Assembly: GCF_000717875.1 (NCBI RefSeq)
Contig: NZ_JOCT01000017.1
Location: forward strand, 62,001-126,000
Direction: 5' to 3'
Source: Streptomyces sp. NRRL S-455
Lineage (GTDB): Bacteria > Actinomycetota > Actinomycetes > Streptomycetales > Streptomycetaceae
DNA length: 64,000 nt
Positions 26,740-36,308 of this stretch are shown in pieces (position 1 is the stretch's first letter; each line of letters starts with the position of its first letter). The notes below the pieces were generated by a model. That model did no database searches and had not been told where the DNA came from. It saw nothing but the letters and a program-made list of their open reading frames with translations. The translations under genes and the position numbers were made by a program.

Positions 26740-26886
26740 ATGACGACGCACCGCGCACCCAAGCCTGTCGCCCACCCGACCCAGACCGTCGAGCGGGCCG
26801 TCACCATAGGGCTGATCCTCGCCGTCCTGGCGGGGCTCGGCTGGATCGCCGGGATGATCTACACCCTCGCCGAGTGGCCGCTCTAG
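26740..26886 (+). CDS. Small single-pass membrane protein
   Basis: A 48-residue ORF: MTTHRAPKPVAHPTQTVERA, then a hydrophobic helix of about 20 residues (AVTIGLILAVLAGLGWIAGM) and the tail IYTLAEWPL. Codon positions show the high third-position GC expected of a real Streptomyces gene (with one ATA). The N-terminal part is basic, so the N-terminus probably faces the cytoplasm. No function can be given. It is separated by only 13 bp from the convergent reductase gene's stop. Confidence 0.65.
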   Translation: MTTHRAPKPVAHPTQTVERAVTIGLILAVLAGLGWIAGMIYTLAEWPL

Positions 26887-26899
26887 GCCGGAAGCGGCC

Positions 26900-28078
26900 T
26901 CAGCGCGTGGACGCGACGCGGAAGCGGATGCCCGCCGCGCGCAGCCGGTCGATCAGCGCGTCCCCCATGGCCACCGCCGTGGTGACCTGACCCGCTGTCT
27001 TCGGGAGATCGTCGAAGGCGAGGCACAGTGCCGACTCGGCGAGCATCTTGGCCGTCTCGTCGTAACCGGGGTCGCCGCCGGAGACCTCCGTGAACACCCG
27101 CCGGCCACCGCCCTCGCCCACGAAGCGCAGGGAGAACCAGCTCCTCGCCCGCTTCTCGGGGCTCGGCCCGTCCCCGGGCCTGAGGCGGTCGGACAACCAG
27201 CGTCGCGCGGACGGCAGCTGGGCCGCGGCGACCACGGCGCCGACGGCCGCGACCCCGCCCGCCGCGACGGGCAGGCGCCGGACGGCCGCGTACTGCCGGT
27301 AGCGGAAGTCGGGCCCGTACCGGTCGAGCGCCGACGCCGACCGCCGCACGATCTGCGGGTCGATGGTCGGCATCGGCAGCGCCCACGCGCCGACCTCCTT
27401 GGCGAACCGCGGCGCACCCGTCGGCGCCGAAGCCCGCCGGCCGACCAGCCGCGGCTCGTGCCGCCGCCGGTCCCGCGCGGCCGCCGCCATCTCCCGCTGC
27501 CGCGCGAACTGGTTCAGGGCCGAGCCGAAGGTGCCGCCGGAGAAGGCCGCGTCGGCGGTGACGAAGCCGTCCACGGTCAGCGGCACGCCCTCCGGCAGCT
27601 GCTGCACGGTGAAGTACACACCGAGGTCGTGCGGGATCGAGTCGAACCCGGCGGCGTGCACCAGCCGTGCCCCGGTCTCCCGCGCGCGTGCGTCGTGCCG
27701 CACGTACATCAGGTCCACGAACTCCGGCTCGCCCGAGAGGTCGAGGTAGTCGGTCCCGGCGTCCGCGCAGGCGGCCACGAGTTCCTCGCCGTACGTCAGG
27801 TAGGGGCCGACCGTCGTGGCCACCACGCGCGCACTCTCGGCGAGCGTGCGCACCGAGGCCGGGTCGGAGACGTCCGCCCGCAGCACCCCCACCTCCGCGC
27901 CGCCGGGCAGCCGGTCCCGCAGCCGCTCCAGCTTCTCGGCGCTGCGGCCCGCGATCGCCCAGCGCAGCCCCTCGGGCGCGTGGCCGGCCAGATACTCCGC
28001 GGTGAGCGTCCCGGCGAAACTGGTGGCTCCGAAGAGCACGATGTCGTACGGACGGTCCGTCCTGCTTTGCCTGCTCAT
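26900..28078 (-). CDS. Saccharopine-dehydrogenase-family protein (trans-acting enoyl reductase-like)
   Basis: A 392-residue protein with an N-terminal Rossmann fold (DIVLFGATSFAGTLTAEYL) and the family segments VVATTVGPYLTYGEELV, DYLDLSGEPEF and HAAGFDSIPHDLGV. Mycobacterial relatives act as trans-acting enoyl reductases in complex-lipid synthesis; others remain uncharacterised. A hydrophobic segment (VAAGGVAAVGAVVAAAQL) near residue 275 suggests membrane association. It is a NAD(P)-dependent oxidoreductase of unknown substrate. ATG 28078. It faces the acyl-CoA racemase operon over 220 bp. Confidence 0.85.
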   Translation of the reverse strand: MSRQSRTDRPYDIVLFGATSFAGTLTAEYLAGHAPEGLRWAIAGRSAEKLERLRDRLPGGAEVGVLRADVSDPASVRTLAESARVVATTVGPYLTYGEELVAACADAGTDYLDLSGEPEFVDLMYVRHDARARETGARLVHAAGFDSIPHDLGVYFTVQQLPEGVPLTVDGFVTADAAFSGGTFGSALNQFARQREMAAAARDRRRHEPRLVGRRASAPTGAPRFAKEVGAWALPMPTIDPQIVRRSASALDRYGPDFRYRQYAAVRRLPVAAGGVAAVGAVVAAAQLPSARRWLSDRLRPGDGPSPEKRARSWFSLRFVGEGGGRRVFTEVSGGDPGYDETAKMLAESALCLAFDDLPKTAGQVTTAVAMGDALIDRLRAAGIRFRVASTR

Positions 28079-28205
28079 GACACCCCTCGGTCGTGCAGCC
28101 CGTGCCGCTGTCGGTGGCCGAGGCTAGCGTGAGAGGTGCGCAGCCCGACGACGAGCCCGGAGGAACGACGGTACTGGACGGGGTCCGACCCCGTCCGGCA
28201 GATTG

Positions 28206-28217
28206 CTAAGCGCTTGC
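28206..28217. promoter_or_regulatory. Putative TetR-type operator upstream of the lipid-catabolism operon
   Basis: CTAAGCGCTTGC contains the palindrome AAGCGCTT (28208-28215). Such AAGCGCTTGC boxes recur, to my knowledge, upstream of actinobacterial fatty-acid degradation genes. Located about 85 bp before the CoA-transferase start. Confidence 0.35.
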
Positions 28218-28298
28218 TCGTTCAGGTCTTGTGCCGAGTGGAACGTGTTCTTAGCATCACTGGTGTTACATCACTTGTGTCACGGCACTGGGGGTTCG

Positions 28299-29444
28299 AT
28301 GACCACGGCAACGACGCCGGCGTACGGACCGCTCACCGGGGTGCGGGTCGTCGAGCTGGCCGGGATCGGGCCCGGCCCGTTCGCCGCCATGCTGCTCGCC
28401 GACCTCGGGGCCGACGTCGTGCGGGTGGACCGTCCGGGCGGGCCCGGGCTGGCGATCGACCCGGCGTACGACGTCACCAACCGCAACAAGCGCTCGGTGG
28501 TCGTCGACCTGAAGTCCCCGGACGGCCCCGACCGGGTGCTCGACCTGGCCGCACACGCCGACATCCTCGTCGAGGGCTACCGCCCCGGCGTCGCCGAGCG
28601 CCTCGGCGTCGGCCCCGAGGCCTGCCACGCCCGCAACCCGCGGCTCGTCTACGGCCGGATGACCGGCTGGGGCCAGGACGGGCCGCTCGCCCAGCGCGCC
28701 GGGCACGACATCGCCTACATCGCCCCCACCGGCACCCTCGGCATGATCGGCCGCCCGGACCAGCCGCCGGCGGTTCCCGCCAACCTGCTCGGCGACTACG
28801 CGGGCGGCTCCCTCTACCTCGTCGTGGGCGTCCTCGCCGCCCTGCACCACGCGCGGGCGACGGGCACCGGCCAGGTCGTCGACGCCGCCATCGTCGACGG
28901 CACCGCCCACCTCGCCACGATGATCCACGGCATGCTCGCCGCCGGCGGCTGGCAGGACCGGCGCGGCGCGAACCTCCTGGACGGCGGCTGCCCGTACTAC
29001 GGGACGTACGAGACCGCCGACGGCGGGCACATGGCCGTCGGCGCGCTGGAGCCGCGGTTCTACACGGAGTTCCTCGCCCTCCTCGGCATCCAGGGCCAGG
29101 CCACGGCCCGCAAGGATGTCACCCGTTGGGGTGAACTACGGGAACAGGTCGCGGCCCGCTTCAAGACCCGTACGCGGGACGAGTGGACGGCCGTCTTCGA
29201 GGGTTCCGACGCCTGCGTGGCGCCCGTGCTGTCCCTGCGCGAGGCCCCGCACCACCCGCACCTGGCGGCCCGCGGCACCTTCACCGACCACGGCGGCATC
29301 ACCCAGCCCGCCCCGGCCCCCCGTTTCTCCGCGACCCCGACCTCCGTCCGCACCGGCCCGGCCCTCCCGGGCGCCGACACTGCGGAGGTCGCCCGGGACT
29401 GGGACGTCCCCGGGCTTTTCCCGTCGTCCCGACACCCTCAGTGA
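28299..29444 (+). CDS. CaiB/BaiF family CoA-transferase, alpha-methylacyl-CoA racemase-like
   Basis: A 381-residue class III CoA-transferase-fold protein. Motifs are [25 protein letters not shown] at the start, [22 protein letters not shown] (the His of racemases) and [10 protein letters not shown] (the catalytic Asp). The combination GHDI plus GDYAGG points to alpha-methylacyl-CoA racemase, which epimerises 2-methyl-branched acyl-CoAs so they can enter beta-oxidation. ATG 28299 is chosen; the frame is open to 28203 without homology. The thiolase gene starts 11 bp after its stop, and fadB follows: a branched-chain/fatty acid oxidation operon. Confidence 0.88.
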   Translation: MTTATTPAYGPLTGVRVVELAGIGPGPFAAMLLADLGADVVRVDRPGGPGLAIDPAYDVTNRNKRSVVVDLKSPDGPDRVLDLAAHADILVEGYRPGVAERLGVGPEACHARNPRLVYGRMTGWGQDGPLAQRAGHDIAYIAPTGTLGMIGRPDQPPAVPANLLGDYAGGSLYLVVGVLAALHHARATGTGQVVDAAIVDGTAHLATMIHGMLAAGGWQDRRGANLLDGGCPYYGTYETADGGHMAVGALEPRFYTEFLALLGIQGQATARKDVTRWGELREQVAARFKTRTRDEWTAVFEGSDACVAPVLSLREAPHHPHLAARGTFTDHGGITQPAPAPRFSATPTSVRTGPALPGADTAEVARDWDVPGLFPSSRHPQ

Positions 29445-29455
29445 AAGGCCTCCTC

Positions 29456-30670
29456 GTGAGCACCGAAGCGTACGTGTACGACGCGATCCGCACTCCGCGC
29501 GGACGCGGCAAGGCCGGCGGCGCCCTGCACGGCACCAAGCCCATCGACCTGGTCGTCGGCCTCATCCACGAGATCCGCGCCCGCTTCCCCGGTCTGGACC
29601 CGGCCGCCGTCGACGACATCGTGCTCGGTGTCGTCGGCCCGGTCGGCGACCAGGGTTCCGACATCGCCCGGATCGCCGCCATCGCCGCGGGACTGCCCGA
29701 CACGGTCGCCGGTGTGCAGGAGAACCGCTTCTGTGCCTCGGGCCTGGAGGCCGTGAACCTGGCGGCCGCCAAGGTGCGTTCCGGCTGGGAGGACCTCGTC
29801 CTCGCGGGCGGCGTCGAGTCGATGTCCCGGGTGCCGATGGCCTCCGACGGTGGCGCCTGGTTCAACGACCCGATGACCAACCTCCAGGTGAATTTCGTGC
29901 CGCAGGGCATCGGCGCCGACCTCATCGCCACCATCGAGGGATTCTCGCGGCGTGACGTCGACGAATACGCGGCCCTCTCCCAGGAGCGGGCCGCCACCGC
30001 CTGGAAGGAGGGGCGCTTCGAGAGGTCCGTCGTGCCGGTGAAGGACCGCAGCGGCCTCGTCGTCCTCGACCACGACGAGCACATGCGCCCCGGTACCACC
30101 GCCGACTCCCTCGCGAAGCTGAAGCCGTCCTTCGCGGACATCGGTGAACTCGGCGGCTTCGACGCGGTGGCGCTCCAGCAGTACCACTGGGTGGAGAAGA
30201 TCGACCACGTCCACCACGCGGGCAACTCCTCCGGCATCGTGGACGGTGCCTCGCTCACCGCGATCGGATCCAAGGAGGTCGGCGAGCGCTACGGCCTCAC
30301 GCCCCGCGCGCGGATCGTCTCCGCCGCCGTGTCCGGCTCCGAACCCACCATCATGCTCACCGGCCCCGCCCCCGCCACCCGCAAAGCACTCGCCAAGGCC
30401 GGGCTCACCATCGACGACATCGACCTGGTCGAGATCAACGAGGCGTTCGCGGCGGTGGTGCTGCGCTTCGTGAAGGACATGGGCCTGTCCCTGGACAAGG
30501 TCAACGTCAACGGCGGCGCGATCGCGCTCGGCCACCCCCTCGGCGCCACCGGCGCCATGATCCTCGGCACCCTCGTCGACGAACTCGAGCGCCAGGACAA
30601 GCGCTACGGCCTCGCCACGCTGTGCGTCGGCGGCGGCATGGGCGTCGCCACCATCGTCGAGCGCATCTGA
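29456..30670 (+). CDS. fadA: Acetyl-CoA acyltransferase (thiolase)
   Basis: A 404-residue thiolase. The acyl-accepting Cys is in [12 protein letters not shown] (about residue 92), the deprotonating His in GHPLGATGA and the second Cys in [11 protein letters not shown], with NEAFA also present. It performs the last beta-oxidation step, releasing acetyl-CoA. GTG 29456 ([13 protein letters not shown]) is the start that fits thiolase N-termini; the longer open frame to 29183 is shadow sequence. It lies 34 bp upstream of fadB, the usual FadA-FadB pairing, so the two proteins probably form a trifunctional complex. Confidence 0.93.
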   Translation: MSTEAYVYDAIRTPRGRGKAGGALHGTKPIDLVVGLIHEIRARFPGLDPAAVDDIVLGVVGPVGDQGSDIARIAAIAAGLPDTVAGVQENRFCASGLEAVNLAAAKVRSGWEDLVLAGGVESMSRVPMASDGGAWFNDPMTNLQVNFVPQGIGADLIATIEGFSRRDVDEYAALSQERAATAWKEGRFERSVVPVKDRSGLVVLDHDEHMRPGTTADSLAKLKPSFADIGELGGFDAVALQQYHWVEKIDHVHHAGNSSGIVDGASLTAIGSKEVGERYGLTPRARIVSAAVSGSEPTIMLTGPAPATRKALAKAGLTIDDIDLVEINEAFAAVVLRFVKDMGLSLDKVNVNGGAIALGHPLGATGAMILGTLVDELERQDKRYGLATLCVGGGMGVATIVERI

Positions 30671-30704
30671 CCCCCTCCCGACGGATCACACGGAGCACCT
30701 CCAC

Positions 30705-32885
30705 ATGAGCACTGAGCCCACCACCATCCGCTGGGAACAGGACCGCACCGGCCTCGTCACCCTCGTCATCGACGACCCGAACCAGTCCGCGAACACCATG
30801 AACCAGGCGTTCCGCGACTCGCTCGCCGCTGTCACCGACCGCCTGGAGGCCGAGAAGGACTCCATCCGGGGCGTCATCATCACCTCCGCCAAGAAGACCT
30901 TCTTCGCCGGCGGCGACCTGCGCGACCTCATCCGGGTCACGCCCGAGACGGCCCAGGAGGTCTTCGACGGCGGCATGGCGGTCAAGCGGAACCTGCGCCG
31001 CATCGAGACCCTGGGCAAACCCGTCGTCGCCGCTCTCAACGGCGCTGCCCTGGGCGGCGGTTACGAGATCGCCCTGGCCTGCCACCACCGCGTCGCCCTC
31101 GACGCACCAGGCTCGAAGATCGGCTGCCCCGAGGTCACCCTCGGCCTGCTCCCCGGAGGCGGCGGCGTCGTCCGCACCGTCCGCCTGCTGGGCATCGCCG
31201 ACGCCCTGCTGAAGGTGCTCCTCCAGGGCACCCAGTACAGCCCCCGCCGCGCCCTGGAGAACGGCCTCGTCGACGAGGTGGCCGACAGCCGGGAGGACAT
31301 GCTCGCCAAGGCCCGGGCCTTCATCGACGCCAACCCCGAATCCCAGCAGCCCTGGGACAGGCCGGGCTACCGGATCCCGGGCGGCACGCCGGCCAACCCC
31401 AAGTTCGCCGCGAACCTGCCCGCCTTCCCGGCCACCCTGCGCAAGCAGACCGGCGGGGCCCCCTACCCGGCACCGCGCAACATCCTCGCCGCGGCCGTCG
31501 AGGGCTCCCAGGTCGACTTCGAGACCGCCCAGGTCATCGAGGCCCGCTACTTCGTGGAGCTGGCGGCCGGACAGACGTCGAAGAACATGATCCAGGCCTT
31601 CTTCTTCGACCTGCAGGCCGTCAACTCGGGCGCGAACCGCCCCCAGGGCATCGAGCCGCGCAAGGTCCGCAAGGTCGCCGTCCTCGGTGCCGGGATGATG
31701 GGCGCGGGCATCGCCTACTCCTGTGCCCGCGCCGGCATCGAGGTCGTCCTGAAGGACGTCTCCCTGGAAGCGGCCGTCAAGGGCAAGGGCTACTCCGAGA
31801 AGCTGTGCGCCAAGGCCGTCGCCAAGGGCCGTACGACCCGTGAGAAGGCCGACGCGCTGCTCGCGCGCATCACCCCCACCGCCGAGGCGCGGGACCTGGC
31901 GGGCTGCGACGCCGTCATCGAGGCCGTCTTCGAGGACACGTCCCTCAAGCACAAGGTGTTCCAGGAGATCCAGAACGTCGTCGCGCCCGACGCGCTGCTC
32001 TGCTCCAACACCTCCACCCTCCCCATCACCGCCCTCGCCGAGGGAGTGGAGCGCCAGACCGACTTCATCGGCCTGCACTTCTTCTCGCCGGTCGACAAGA
32101 TGCCGCTGGTCGAGATCATCAAGGGCGAGCGCACGGGCGAGGAGGCACTGGCCCGGGCCTTCGACCTGGTCCGGCAGATCAACAAGACCCCGATCGTCGT
32201 CAACGACTCGCGCGGCTTCTTCACCTCGCGGGTCATCGGCCACTTCATCAACGAGGGCGTCGCCATGGTCGGCGAGGGCATCGAGCCCGCGTCGGTCGAA
32301 CAGGCCGCCGCCCAGGCCGGTTACCCGGCCAAGGTGCTGTCCCTGATGGACGAACTGACGCTGACCCTGCCCCGCAAGATCCGGGGAGAGACGAAGCGGG
32401 CCGTGGAGGAGGCGGGCGGCACCTGGGTCGCGCATCCCGCCGAGGCCGTCATCGACCGCATGGTCGACGAGTTCGGCCGCACCGGCCGCAGCGGCGGCGC
32501 CGGCTTCTACGACTACGGCGAGGACGGCAAGCGCACCGGCCTCTGGCCCGGACTGCGCGAGCACTTCACCAGGGCCGGCCACCGGATCCCCTTCGAGGAC
32601 ATGCGGGAACGCATGCTGTTCTCCGAGGCGCTGGACACCGTCCGGCTGCTGGAGGAGGGCGTGCTGACCTCCGTCGCCGACGCCAACATCGGCTCGATCT
32701 TCGGCATCGGCTTCCCGGGCTGGACGGGCGGCGTGCTGCAGTACATCAACGGCTACGAGGGCGGTCTGCCCGGATTCGTGGCCCGCGCGCGGGAACTCGC
32801 CGAGCGCTACGGGGAGCGGTTCACGCCGCCCGCCCTGCTGGTGGAGAAGGCCGAGCGGGGGGAGCGGTTCAGCGACTCAGCCTGA
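30705..32885 (+). CDS. fadB: Enoyl-CoA hydratase / 3-hydroxyacyl-CoA dehydrogenase
   Basis: A 726-residue bifunctional enzyme. Residues 1-200 are a crotonase domain (oxyanion segments KKTFFAGGDLRDL and NGAALGGGYEIALAC; EVTLGLLPGGGG). From about residue 325 the NAD domain starts (VAVLGAGMMGAGIAY), followed by the 3-hydroxyacyl-CoA dehydrogenase C-terminal halves with the signature FFSPVDKMPLVEII. It hydrates and oxidises enoyl-CoAs for the adjacent thiolase. ATG 30705, well-spaced GGAGCACCTCC upstream. The stop overlaps the convergent MerR gene by 9 bp. Confidence 0.95.
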   Translation: MSTEPTTIRWEQDRTGLVTLVIDDPNQSANTMNQAFRDSLAAVTDRLEAEKDSIRGVIITSAKKTFFAGGDLRDLIRVTPETAQEVFDGGMAVKRNLRRIETLGKPVVAALNGAALGGGYEIALACHHRVALDAPGSKIGCPEVTLGLLPGGGGVVRTVRLLGIADALLKVLLQGTQYSPRRALENGLVDEVADSREDMLAKARAFIDANPESQQPWDRPGYRIPGGTPANPKFAANLPAFPATLRKQTGGAPYPAPRNILAAAVEGSQVDFETAQVIEARYFVELAAGQTSKNMIQAFFFDLQAVNSGANRPQGIEPRKVRKVAVLGAGMMGAGIAYSCARAGIEVVLKDVSLEAAVKGKGYSEKLCAKAVAKGRTTREKADALLARITPTAEARDLAGCDAVIEAVFEDTSLKHKVFQEIQNVVAPDALLCSNTSTLPITALAEGVERQTDFIGLHFFSPVDKMPLVEIIKGERTGEEALARAFDLVRQINKTPIVVNDSRGFFTSRVIGHFINEGVAMVGEGIEPASVEQAAAQAGYPAKVLSLMDELTLTLPRKIRGETKRAVEEAGGTWVAHPAEAVIDRMVDEFGRTGRSGGAGFYDYGEDGKRTGLWPGLREHFTRAGHRIPFEDMRERMLFSEALDTVRLLEEGVLTSVADANIGSIFGIGFPGWTGGVLQYINGYEGGLPGFVARARELAERYGERFTPPALLVEKAERGERFSDSA

Positions 32886-33605
32886 CTGCCGCGAAGGCCG
32901 GGTCTCCCGTGGGGACTCGGCCGGCCACTCGCCCAGTTCTTCCTTCAGCGACCGCTGAAAGGCCGTGAGGAGCGCCTGCACCACCAGCGGGTGCATGTGC
33001 GCGGACAGGGACCGCACGTCCCGCGCGTCCCGCTCCGCCACCTCGCCGCGGAAGAGCTGGGAGAGTTCACGGGCCGCGGCGCGCGAGTGTTCGAGGAGAA
33101 CCTTGCGCGCCGCGAAGATCGCCTCCGGCGAGAGCGGCACGTCCAGCAGCCCGGCGCCGAGCCGGAGCAGCCCGAGGTCGGCCTCGAACTCGCCGTCCCC
33201 GGACCGGACCACGCCCATCGCGACGAGCCGCTCGACATCCTCGTCGGCGAGTGCGCGCCCCGCCCGTCGCTCCAGTTCCTCCCGCGTGACCCTCTTGACG
33301 GTCTCCGGCGCCCAGGACGCCACCACGGCCCGGTGAATGGCCAGATCGTGCGCGCTCAGGTCCGGCGGCAGCTGCCGCAGATAGCGTTCGATGCCCGCCA
33401 GCGTCATGCCCTGGTGCTGCAACTCCTCGATCAGCGCCAGCCGGGCCAGGTGCTCCCGCCCGTACCGCCCCACGCGCCGGGGACCGAGCACCGGCGGCGG
33501 CAGCAGCCCCTTCGTGCCGTAGAAGCGGACCGTGCGCACCGTGACACCGGCCCGGGCGGCCAGTTCGTCGATCGTGAGGGTCGGCTCCTCGGTGTCGGTC
33601 GTCAT
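32877..33605 (-). CDS. MerR-family transcriptional regulator
   Basis: A 242-residue regulator with an N-terminal winged HTH (LTIDELAARAGVTVRTVRFYGTKGLLPPP) and coiled helix, then an extended C-terminal domain of about 150 residues with no Cys cluster, so it does not sense metals in the classical way. ATG 33605 (MTTDTEEP) is preferred over an open extension to 33698. The promoter region has a near-palindrome TCACCAGCGCTGTGA (33625-33639) that could be its own site. It converges on fadB and is divergent from the permease gene, so it could control lipid catabolism, the permease, or only itself. Confidence 0.85.
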   Translation of the reverse strand: MTTDTEEPTLTIDELAARAGVTVRTVRFYGTKGLLPPPVLGPRRVGRYGREHLARLALIEELQHQGMTLAGIERYLRQLPPDLSAHDLAIHRAVVASWAPETVKRVTREELERRAGRALADEDVERLVAMGVVRSGDGEFEADLGLLRLGAGLLDVPLSPEAIFAARKVLLEHSRAAARELSQLFRGEVAERDARDVRSLSAHMHPLVVQALLTAFQRSLKEELGEWPAESPRETRPSRQSG

Positions 33606-33824
33606 GTGCAGCAGTATCGCTGTCTCACCAGCGCTGTGAAACCTCCGGCGACCAAGGTGACGGCAGTGTGAGAAGCAGCGCTCTGTGACGTAAGCCACCG
33701 CGTGAGCCGGGTTCCGCGGGGGAAGGCGGCCCCTTGGTCTGTGCCTTTACCGGGGCACAGACCTCATGTACGTCCGGACAGCCGAGCGCGACCCGCTCGG
33801 GCGCACCAGAGAGTGGATCCACCC

Positions 33825-35291
33825 GTGAGCAAGGACGCCGTGAACACGGCAGCAGCCGCATCCCCCAGCGACGCGGCCCAGGTGCCCGCGGACGCGGGCG
33901 ACGCCGGCTACAGCAAGGACCTCAAGGCACGCCACGTCAACATGATCGCCATCGGCGGCGCGATCGGAACCGGACTCTTCCTGGGTGCCGGCGGCCGCCT
34001 CCACGACGCGGGCCCGGCGCTGGCGATCGCCTACCTGGTGTGCGGCGTCTTCGCCTTCTTCGTCGTGAAGGCCCTCGGCGAACTCGTGCTCTACCGCCCC
34101 TCCTCGGGCTCCTTCGTGTCGTACGCGCGTGAGTTCCTCGGTGAGAAGGGCGCCTACGTCGCCGGCTGGATGTACTTCCTGAACTGGTCGACCACCGGCA
34201 TCGCCGACATCACCGCGATCGCGCTCTACACGCACTACTGGAGTCTGTTCACCGACATCCCGCAGTGGGTGCTGGCGCTGGCCGCCCTCGCGGTCGTGCT
34301 GGCCGTCAACCTCATCTCGGTGAAGATCTTCGGCGAGATGGAGTTCTGGTTCTCGATCATCAAGGTCGCGACGCTCGTCGGCTTCATGCTCATCGGTATC
34401 TTCCTGCTCGCCACGCAGTCCGAGGTGGGCGGGCAGACCCCGGGCCTGAGCGTGATCACCGACCACGGCGGCGTCTTCCCGCACGGCATGATGCCCGTCG
34501 TCCTGGTCATGCAGGGCGTGATCTTCGCGTATGCCGCGCTGGAGCTGGTCGGAGTCGCCGCGGGCGAGACCGCCGAGCCGGAGAAGGTCGTCCCGCGCGC
34601 GGTGAACTCGATCATGTGGCGGGTCGGCCTCTTCTACGTCGGTTCGGTCGTTCTCCTGGCCCTGCTCCTGCCCGGCTCCGTCTACTCCGCCGACCAGAGC
34701 CCCTTCGTCACGGTCCTGTCGAAGATCGGCGTCCCGGCGGCGGGCGACGTGATGAACCTGGTGGTCCTGACCGCCGCGATGTCCTCGCTGAACTCGGGCC
34801 TGTACTCCACGGGCCGTATCCTGCGCTCCATGGCGATGGCCGGCTCGGCGCCCAAGTTCACCGCCCTCATGAACCGCAGCCAGGTCCCCTACGGCGGCAT
34901 CCTGCTCACCTGCGCGGTGTGCGTGCTCGGCGTCGGACTGAACTTCCTCGTGCCGGCCCAGGCCTTCGAGATCGTGCTGAACGTGGCCTCGCTCGGCGTC
35001 ATCAGCACCTGGGTGATCATCATGATCTGCCACCTGGTCTTCGTCCGTCGCGCCAAGGCGGGCCTGGTCGCCCGGCCGTCCTTCCGCCTCCCGGGCAGCC
35101 CGGTCACGGAGATCACCACGATCGCCTTCCTGCTGGCCTGCCTCGGCATGATGTGGAACGACCCCGAGGTCGGCCGCAGGACCCTGCTGCTCGTCCCGCT
35201 GATCGCGGCCATGCTGGTCGCGGGCTGGTTCGGCGTCCGCCGCCGGGTCTCGCAGACGGCCGACCAGGAGCTGTCGCGGCTCACGAAGTAG
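33825..35291 (+). CDS. Amino-acid permease (AnsP/GabP type, APC superfamily)
   Basis: A 488-residue permease with about 12 hydrophobic segments. The cytoplasmic N-terminus (YSKDLKARHVNMIAIGGAIGTGLFLGAG) carries the APC family's unwound TM1 motif, and EMEFWFSIIKVATLVGF is typical of the AAT subfamily. Closest by eye to L-asparagine permease AnsP; actual substrate not determined. GTG 33825 is the likely start, with a second GTG 15 bp downstream also possible. The divergent MerR gene shares its 219-bp upstream region. Confidence 0.85.
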   Translation: MSKDAVNTAAAASPSDAAQVPADAGDAGYSKDLKARHVNMIAIGGAIGTGLFLGAGGRLHDAGPALAIAYLVCGVFAFFVVKALGELVLYRPSSGSFVSYAREFLGEKGAYVAGWMYFLNWSTTGIADITAIALYTHYWSLFTDIPQWVLALAALAVVLAVNLISVKIFGEMEFWFSIIKVATLVGFMLIGIFLLATQSEVGGQTPGLSVITDHGGVFPHGMMPVVLVMQGVIFAYAALELVGVAAGETAEPEKVVPRAVNSIMWRVGLFYVGSVVLLALLLPGSVYSADQSPFVTVLSKIGVPAAGDVMNLVVLTAAMSSLNSGLYSTGRILRSMAMAGSAPKFTALMNRSQVPYGGILLTCAVCVLGVGLNFLVPAQAFEIVLNVASLGVISTWVIIMICHLVFVRRAKAGLVARPSFRLPGSPVTEITTIAFLLACLGMMWNDPEVGRRTLLLVPLIAAMLVAGWFGVRRRVSQTADQELSRLTK

Positions 35292-35357
35292 CGGGCACCC
35301 GGCGCGGCGGGGGATACCGGTGACGATGTACGACCACGGGGACCGACGGTGCCCGGC

Positions 35358-36248
35358 TCAGCCCCGGCCATCCGTGTCGAAGGCTCGCACCAGACAGTCG
35401 CTGAGACGCTCCGCGATCGTCCCGTCGGGATCCAGCCGGGGATTGAAGATCGTGACGTCGAAGCCGACGGCTCCGCGGCCGGACAGGGCCGTGCGCAGGA
35501 TCGTCTCCAGCTCCTGCCAGGACAGCCCGTCCGGCTGCCGGTAGTCGACGGCGGGCATGACCGCGTCGTCCAGCACGTCGGCGTCGAGGTGCACCCAGTA
35601 CCCGGCGCCCCTCAGCACCCCGACCGCGCGCCGGGCCGCTTCATCCGCCCCCAGGGCCCGCACGGTGTCCAGCTCCAGCGCGTGCAACGCCGGCGGCAGT
35701 GGCTGCATGCCGTACCCCGCCGACTCCTCCGCGTCCCGGAATCCCAGGGCGACGACGTCCTCGTCCCGCACGAGGGGGGCCCGGCCCTCCAGGTCGGCCA
35801 GTACACGCGGGCCGCGCCCGGTGGCCAGGGCGAGTTCCATGGAGGCCGCCTCGCCGGCCGGTTCCGCCGACGGCTGGTAGAAGTCGGTGTGCCCGTCGAG
35901 GAACAGCAGACCGTGCCGGCCCCGGCGGCGCAGGGCGAGCAGGTCGCCGAGCAGCACGCTGCAGTCGCCGCCCAGCACCACCGGGAAACGGCCCTCGTCG
36001 AGGACGCCGCCCACCGCGTCGGCCAGGGCGGCGGAGTACGCGGCGATGCCGTTGGGGTTGAGGACCCCGGTGTCCGGGTCCCGCACGGGGTCGTAGGCGG
36101 GCGGCTCGACGCGGCCGGCCCGTACCGCGCCCAGCCCTTCGGCCAGCCCGGCACCGAGCAGCGCCTCCGGGAGCTGCTCGACGCCGGTGGGGCGTAGCCC
36201 CAGGATGGACGGTGCCTCGATGGTCGCCATGTTCCGTATGCCCGGCAT
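35358..36248 (-). CDS. Arginase/agmatinase-family protein
   Basis: A 296-residue ureohydrolase-fold protein. Metal motifs are GGDCS (canonically GGDHS), FLDGHTD (canonically DAHxD) and HLDADVLDD (DxDxxD). Five of six manganese ligands are kept and one His is a Cys. This variant occurs in actinobacterial arginase-family proteins; the substrate could be arginine, agmatine, guanidino acids or formiminoglutamate. ATG 36248 or the internal ATG at 36230. It lies next to an amino-acid permease and peptidases, suggesting nitrogen scavenging. Confidence 0.8.
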   Translation of the reverse strand: MPGIRNMATIEAPSILGLRPTGVEQLPEALLGAGLAEGLGAVRAGRVEPPAYDPVRDPDTGVLNPNGIAAYSAALADAVGGVLDEGRFPVVLGGDCSVLLGDLLALRRRGRHGLLFLDGHTDFYQPSAEPAGEAASMELALATGRGPRVLADLEGRAPLVRDEDVVALGFRDAEESAGYGMQPLPPALHALELDTVRALGADEAARRAVGVLRGAGYWVHLDADVLDDAVMPAVDYRQPDGLSWQELETILRTALSGRGAVGFDVTIFNPRLDPDGTIAERLSDCLVRAFDTDGRG

Positions 36249-36308
36249 GCACCCAAGCTAGAACGAGGGGCTGGAAGGCGCTCGGCGTGGGTGCCGGCGC
36301 CGGGCGCG

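Noticed and set aside
30507..32582. 691-codon minus-strand frame across fadB
   Set aside because: Antisense to a textbook FadB; composition is shadow-like.
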